From Spirometra erinaceieuropaei (lineage: Eukaryota; Platyhelminthes; Cestoda; Diphyllobothriidea; Diphyllobothriidae), in the NCBI GenBank assembly GCA_902702965.1, contig CACRXP010000032.1, forward strand, positions 544,541 through 608,540: a stretch of 64,000 nt of DNA, in the 5' to 3' direction. The first letter of the stretch is position 1. Each line of letters starts with the position of its first letter. The notes under the pieces were generated by a model, which had not been told where the DNA came from, did not search any database, and saw only the letters and a list, made by a program, of their open reading frames with translations. Made by a program: the position numbers and the translations under genes. Below are positions 59,269 to 64,000 of the stretch, in pieces.

Positions 59269-60289
59269 ATGATAAACTAGTTGCTCCCTGGCCTTCAACC
59301 TGTAGTACTCTAGTGACCAACGCAGCATTTATAAGTCTTTTTAATTTTGAAAGTTAAATAATTCCATAAATAAGGCTAGTAAATATCCTTCGCGGAAGAA
59401 GTCGACCGCATAACGTGGACTAGCACCGGGCGTTGTTTAAAAAAGAGCCAGGCGACCGACTCGAAAACAGCGCGTCGCTGAAGAGTCACGTAAAATCGGC
59501 CTATGACAGGCCAAAAAGCTGGTTGCTATAATAAAATGAAAGTCAACCAGTGTGCGACTCACATAATGTCCTTCCTCCTAATAATTTTCCATGGTGGGGA
59601 TCCCAGCTGCCTAGATCTTGAATACAGACCATGCTGTCTACTACATGTTGTGTTCGTAAACAAATGCAGAAGTGCTGGGGCGAAAGTATACGGTGTTTCA
59701 GCTGTTTGTGAAGCGGGCATCAGAGCGCTCAGCAGAACTCGATAATTTGACAAATGGTGTGCGATGCGCAACAAGTTGCCCCGGCAGCGGAAGGGGACTA
59801 CTACCACGTAACTCGGCTGATTCCCAAAATTGTTAGAGGCTGGTCCATATCATACTCTAGCCCAAGAGAGCATCTTGGCAGATGACTGTAAAATGCTGTT
59901 CACTCAATCTCAGTATGGGGTTTATGATGCGTCATTGGTAGCCATATGTCTATGGATGCACTCGGTGTGGCCTCGCCGAAAACGACAATTCCTCACATAT
60001 CTCTTGAGTGAGAAGTTGGACATCCAAGGGAACTCGAGAAGTTTTTAGACCTAGTGGGAACTTGGCATAGTCAGCTGTCGACAATTTCGCAAGGCAGAAT
60101 AGATAATCCAATGACATCTCCAATAACGTGTTCGAATAGCACAATTTCATTTTATTCGAAGGAGAGTATATTAGTTCCGAATAAAGTAAATTCATTGTTT
60201 TGGCTTCATCTTCTGTCTGAAAAAAGTGTCGTCTTAAGTTCAGACGCAGTGCACGTAGAGAAAAGAAACATTCACTTCAGTTCGGTGTT
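59269..60289. other. region upstream of CTDNEP1, nothing recognised
   Basis: About 1 kb between the CTDNEP1 start and the 3' end of the next retrotransposon. The CTDNEP1 promoter must be here unless a 5' untranslated exon lies beyond. No clear core-promoter element. Confidence 0.4.
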
Positions 60290-61074
60290 CAGTATATTTG
60301 AGGGGAATAGGTCCATGCCTTTGAACTCCCTATCTGTCGCATAAGATCGAGAGAATTGGCAACAAGGGAAGCAAATTACAGTATCAAGTAGATATAGACT
60401 TCGATTCATATGGCTCGTTGGTTTTGAATGGTTACAGAGCCACATGGTCCCTTTTTTTGCTACAATATGTTTGTCAAGCCGATACTTAAATGTCTCCTCA
60501 GATTGGAGCATTACGATTGCGTCCGGCAGGCTATTCCACGGCTCCACGACATGATTAAGGAAAAGTACTTTATCATATCCAATCTTTATTGGGACGCACT
60601 TAGTTTGAAGGGGTGCCCCGGACGTTATTTTTAGTGACGAATTGTAAAAAGTCGTCACACAGAAGGGCACGATTCAAGCAACGCCGATAAGGAAAGTTTT
60701 TATCAAGTATCCAACCAACTGCCTATAACTCAGAGGATAGAGATTAAGATTATTCGGGTGGGTCTCGTATGGCAGTGTACTCTGAGCTCTAAGTTATTTT
60801 GTGTCTTACCTTTGCATCTTTTCGAGTGGATTGCAATCTTGCTGCTTCCAGGGTCTGCAGGTCTAAATGGGATACGCAAAATGCGGCCTTACAAACTTGC
60901 CAAACAATTTGGAGAAGCATTCTTCATTGAAAACTGTGAACGCCTGTTTCGTGGCGTACAGCATTGAAGTTGTGGCCTTGACTGCCACATAAAATTAAGC
61001 AAAAGGTTTTAGAGTGTCTGCAACTCAATTTGCGAGATCTTTCTGCGTTTCTGCCTCTCGGAGTGACATTGCGC

Positions 61075-62150
61075 TCAGATAGTACTGCTACGTATTATAG
61101 ATCTGATTTCGATTTCGGAAACGCAGTATGGCTCATTTATTGAGTTGAAGGACAGCAGCCACTTGTATGACCATTGGTGTAATCGACGTAGATTTTCTTG
61201 GAAGTTGGTTTCGTCGGGAGCGTCGTGGATGGCTTTCCAGATTTTTATATCATCCGCAAACTTCGCATAATCACAGTCCAATTCCTGCATGCAACTATCA
61301 ATGAACAAGAGAAGGTGGGTCTCTCCGAGCACGGAGGCCAGCGTGTGCCTTGTTTGCTGTCGCTGTACACAGACAACTTGGGAAAGCCTGACGAAGGAAT
61401 TTTCAATCCATCTTGTTGATTCATTTCATTTTTGCCTTTTTCGAAAAAATGAAGGACTTTTCTCATTGCTCGCCAACCATTTTTCTCATCGAAATGCCTT
61501 TATTATGAGCAAGAACTGAGCACTGTGCAGTGTCTGCCTACTTGTTTAAATTTCACTCGAAGAAATCTATTTTACTCATTATGAAAATACTCATAAAGAT
61601 ACTAAATAAAACGAATTACTTATTTAAGAGGTGTTCCTCCGGTGCCCATTATTTTCAGCTTGTAAACGAGACGCTGATGCGCTACACTGTCGAACTTCTT
61701 CCGGAAATCAATGAAAACCACACACATAGTGTGTTTCGCATCAAAGGCATCTGTCCAGGCTTGCGCTGTATATACAAATCCCTTAACCACATACTTCCTC
61801 CTCGAAAACCGTTTTTTACATTGGACAAAAGGTGTGGATTTCCAAATATTTCTTCAAATCCTTTTGGATAGTCTTCTCCATGACTTTGCAGCTGATTGAT
61901 ATTAGACTAACAGCTCTGTAGTCGGGTGCAAGTGCACGTCTACTGCTCTTGAGAAGCAGTGTAATACGGACTGTTTTCCTGTCTATGAGTACGGATCCAG
62001 TATCGAACGATTACTAGCACCGAAAAACGCTTTTGCTAGCTCTCGGCCAAGTTCAAAGAGCAGCTTTGTCGGAATCTCGCCCGCTCCGAGAGATTTACAT
62101 CACTAAAAGCTGTTCTATATTCCTAAAATTACTTTCCCTAGATAGCTTTC
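61075..62150 (-). pseudogene. reverse transcriptase remnant of family F
   Basis: Pieces in three frames: GAGEIPTKLLFELGRELA near 62080-62030, then a NYRAVSLISISCKVMEK-like block near 61920-61875. DFRKKFDSVAHQRLVYKLK follows near 61710-61650, and AKFADDIKIWKA with NLRRLHQWSYKWLLSFN near 61275-61155. The catalytic FADD is intact. Confidence 0.8.
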
Positions 62151-62935
62151 CCATACTCTCGTAACCAGGCAAAGCAGGGTGGGAGAACTCTGAAAAGTGC
62201 TCAGATGTGTTTGTATCACCAGATATCTCGGGACACTCCTCACTCCTCAGGACAGGAATCGGATTCCTGTCACGCGTGTCCTTTGCAATTAGCTGTAGGG
62301 AAATTTTCAATTTTTAAAGGCTTGGTGGAACAAGTTACTCTCGAAATTTCATGCTCTTCCGAAAATCAAGCCCTTTACCCTGTTCCTTTGGACTGTTACT
62401 CTGTACAGTCTGTATTTTTGCTGATTTTGCGGAACTCCTTTCACGGCCTTCTCCTCTTATTGGTTTCCACTTTGAGATCTCGCGTTAGTCACTGAGATCA
62501 GTTGAATATCCCAGGCTTTGATAACGTATAGGGGTTCTTTATCAGATGCAACAACCGACCCTTAAATAAATTCCAGTCTTAAATGGCTTTCCTGAAGAAT
62601 AACGCATCATTGTCTGCCTGTGATGTTTCAGCTTTCACTTCGCAAAATTCCCCTTGCCAAATATTTAGGCTTGTTTCTTTTATTGCATGTGGTGCAGAAT
62701 AAAGTCCGTACTCTCATAAAGGCACTGTATGGTCACTTTGACCTAGCGGAGGCAGGCAGTATACCTCATTCATACTGTCAGGATCTTCGGTGAAGACAAG
62801 ATCCTAACAACTGTTCTGCTATCCCCCACGTGCCCTAGTTGAAAGCGGAGCATGCTGTCCGAGAAGATCTTTAAGTGTTGTCTTTAGGAGAAAGTTATCG
62901 ATTGTATACTTTGAGCGCTTGGCACGCATATCACT

Positions 62936-63476
62936 TCAGCGAATGCCGGGTGCATTGAAGCCCCGTGAGATCAGCATCCGGTCGACTTTCGACCATGTTA
63001 TGGGTTCCAGCAGACATATACCTGCGTTGAGATCCGTCCTTAGTAGTCGGTATATAGTGAAAACTTCAAGGGACTGCGACCCCAGTGTTTTTATTTTCAA
63101 CCAAATTGTCTCTTTATCGTCATAAACCTCCTCACTTCTCTCCCACACTGTTAAGTTGCTTTCTGCATGCATAACAACTTCTTCACCTCTCTTCTCTTCT
63201 GTCTCTCCTGAACAGTTGGCGTTCTGGGGAGACTGACAACTCCCAATGAGTGCTACAATAGACCTTTTTTGTTCTATTCTAATGGTACTATTCCGCCACA
63301 ACCGAAACTCTGTGATAGCCACTTCCTCTTATTGTTATAACATATAGAGACGTATCAGCAGCCTGTATTCCCACTTTATTAGGCTTAAAAAATTGACCCT
63401 GGACATTGATGTACAAGAATTGCGGTTTGCAACATTCGGCAGTGCTTACTTTGATTTGTCTCGAGTTTTCCAACAC
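62936..63476 (-). pseudogene. APE endonuclease remnant of family F
   Basis: N-terminal YINVQ block, a YVITIRGSGYH stretch where ITET/GY normally stand, then TIWLKIKTL, FTIYRLL and ISRGFNAPGI. Order and spacing fit a LINE endonuclease, although catalytic positions are lost. Confidence 0.75.
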
Positions 63477-64000
63477 TTTCTTGCGACTGCCACCATGAGT
63501 ACTGGCTGGTTCCTGAACAACACTGCTTTCCTCTGTACCACTCGCCCTGAAACTAGCCTAGTAGTTCTATCCAAACGCAAGTCTGCCCTTCATTTCCGTC
63601 GATAATTCGCGGCGTTTCAGACGTTCCGTAAGAGATCTGTCCGATTGAAAAAAAAACACCTTACGAGAGTCTTGAAGATTGTTTTTTCTGGACGGAGGCA
63701 GATCGGCCTCTTCTTTGACGTCCATAACAATCTTAATAGACCGTGGTTGCACAGTTTTCGACGGTTTACTAACATTTTTTAAACCCTAAAGGCTGTGCGA
63801 GAGGGTACTGTCCTGTTCGGGTAAGGAATCTGTACAGCTGATGCTGGAGCATATTAACTTCAGCGGCGTATGGGCGTTTGACTCGTTCATATCTTAAACT
63901 CCAAAACAATACTGACAGTCACGAGGATCCTTTGATTTACTTCGCGCCACTTTGATGACTGAAGACTCCGAAAACGTCCTCGCCTATCTAAACTCTTCAA

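Larger units (their letters stand above)
60290..63900 (-). mobile_element. decayed non-LTR retrotransposon with ORF1, endonuclease and RT (family F)
   Basis: In gene order on the - strand: ORF1 remnant 63790-63567 with PRSIKIVMDV and RSLTERLKRREL (the C-terminal part of LINE ORF1 proteins). Endonuclease remnant 63476-62936 with PQFLYINVQ and LISRGFNAPGI (the GDFNAPG block with GD lost). RT remnant about 62150-61075 with GEIPTKLLFELGRELA, DFRKKFDSVAHQRL and an intact KFADDIKIW box. C-terminal block 60670-60440 with VVEPWNSLPDAI and FKYRLDKH. Stops and shifts throughout; the 5' end is near the window edge. Confidence 0.82.

Overview
This is eukaryotic DNA from an intron-rich, retroelement-packed genome. 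It holds no prokaryotic genes, rRNA, CRISPR or free tRNA genes. Very short introns (33-41 bp) beside introns swollen by non-LTR retrotransposons and Penelope-like elements suggest a flatworm, most likely a diphyllobothriid-type tapeworm. That placement is an inference from gene style and repeats; nothing in the window identifies the species.

Two conserved genes could be rebuilt exon by exon, with matching splice phases throughout. They face each other tail to tail. The first is AK7 (adenylate kinase 7, a ciliary/flagellar adenylate kinase) on the + strand, 13924-41617. It has 18 exons and 897 codons plus stop. Its first eight exons fit in 1.6 kb, the remaining ten are spread over about 25 kb by repeats, and the last exon is only 30 nt. 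The second is CTDNEP1 (dullard, a nuclear-envelope HAD phosphatase) on the - strand, 59268-47783, with five exons and 234 codons plus stop. A small three-exon gene of unknown function is possible at 5888-6796.

Layout. 1-5555: three + strand non-LTR retrotransposon copies, all broken. 5888-6796: the possible small gene. About 7060-12920: a - strand non-LTR element with a whole ORF1. A second - strand element (7511-9448) sits in its 3' UTR, and that one carries a short 3' tail of the first family, so the nest is three deep. 13924-41617: AK7, whose introns hold tRNA-derived SINEs, a 0.94-kb foldback element, an AGT microsatellite, two families of dispersed repeat and two Penelope-like elements (PLEs). 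41618-47782: intergenic, with a third palindromic PLE and a 43-N gap. 47783-59268: CTDNEP1, whose 8.1-kb intron 4 holds a fourth palindromic PLE, further GIY-YIG fragments, a SINE and a partial foldback copy. About 60290-63900: another decayed - strand non-LTR element with ORF1, endonuclease and reverse transcriptase remnants.

The most interesting signal is in the PLEs. Every well-preserved copy is bounded by terminal repeats in inverted orientation, so each is a large palindrome around a GIY-YIG/RT core. Each terminal repeat carries a minimal hammerhead-ribozyme motif (CTGANGA, a stem-loop, then GAAACGTC). Such motifs are known for PLEs as a group. The density here, the inverted layout, and their position inside the introns of AK7 and CTDNEP1 are worth following up.
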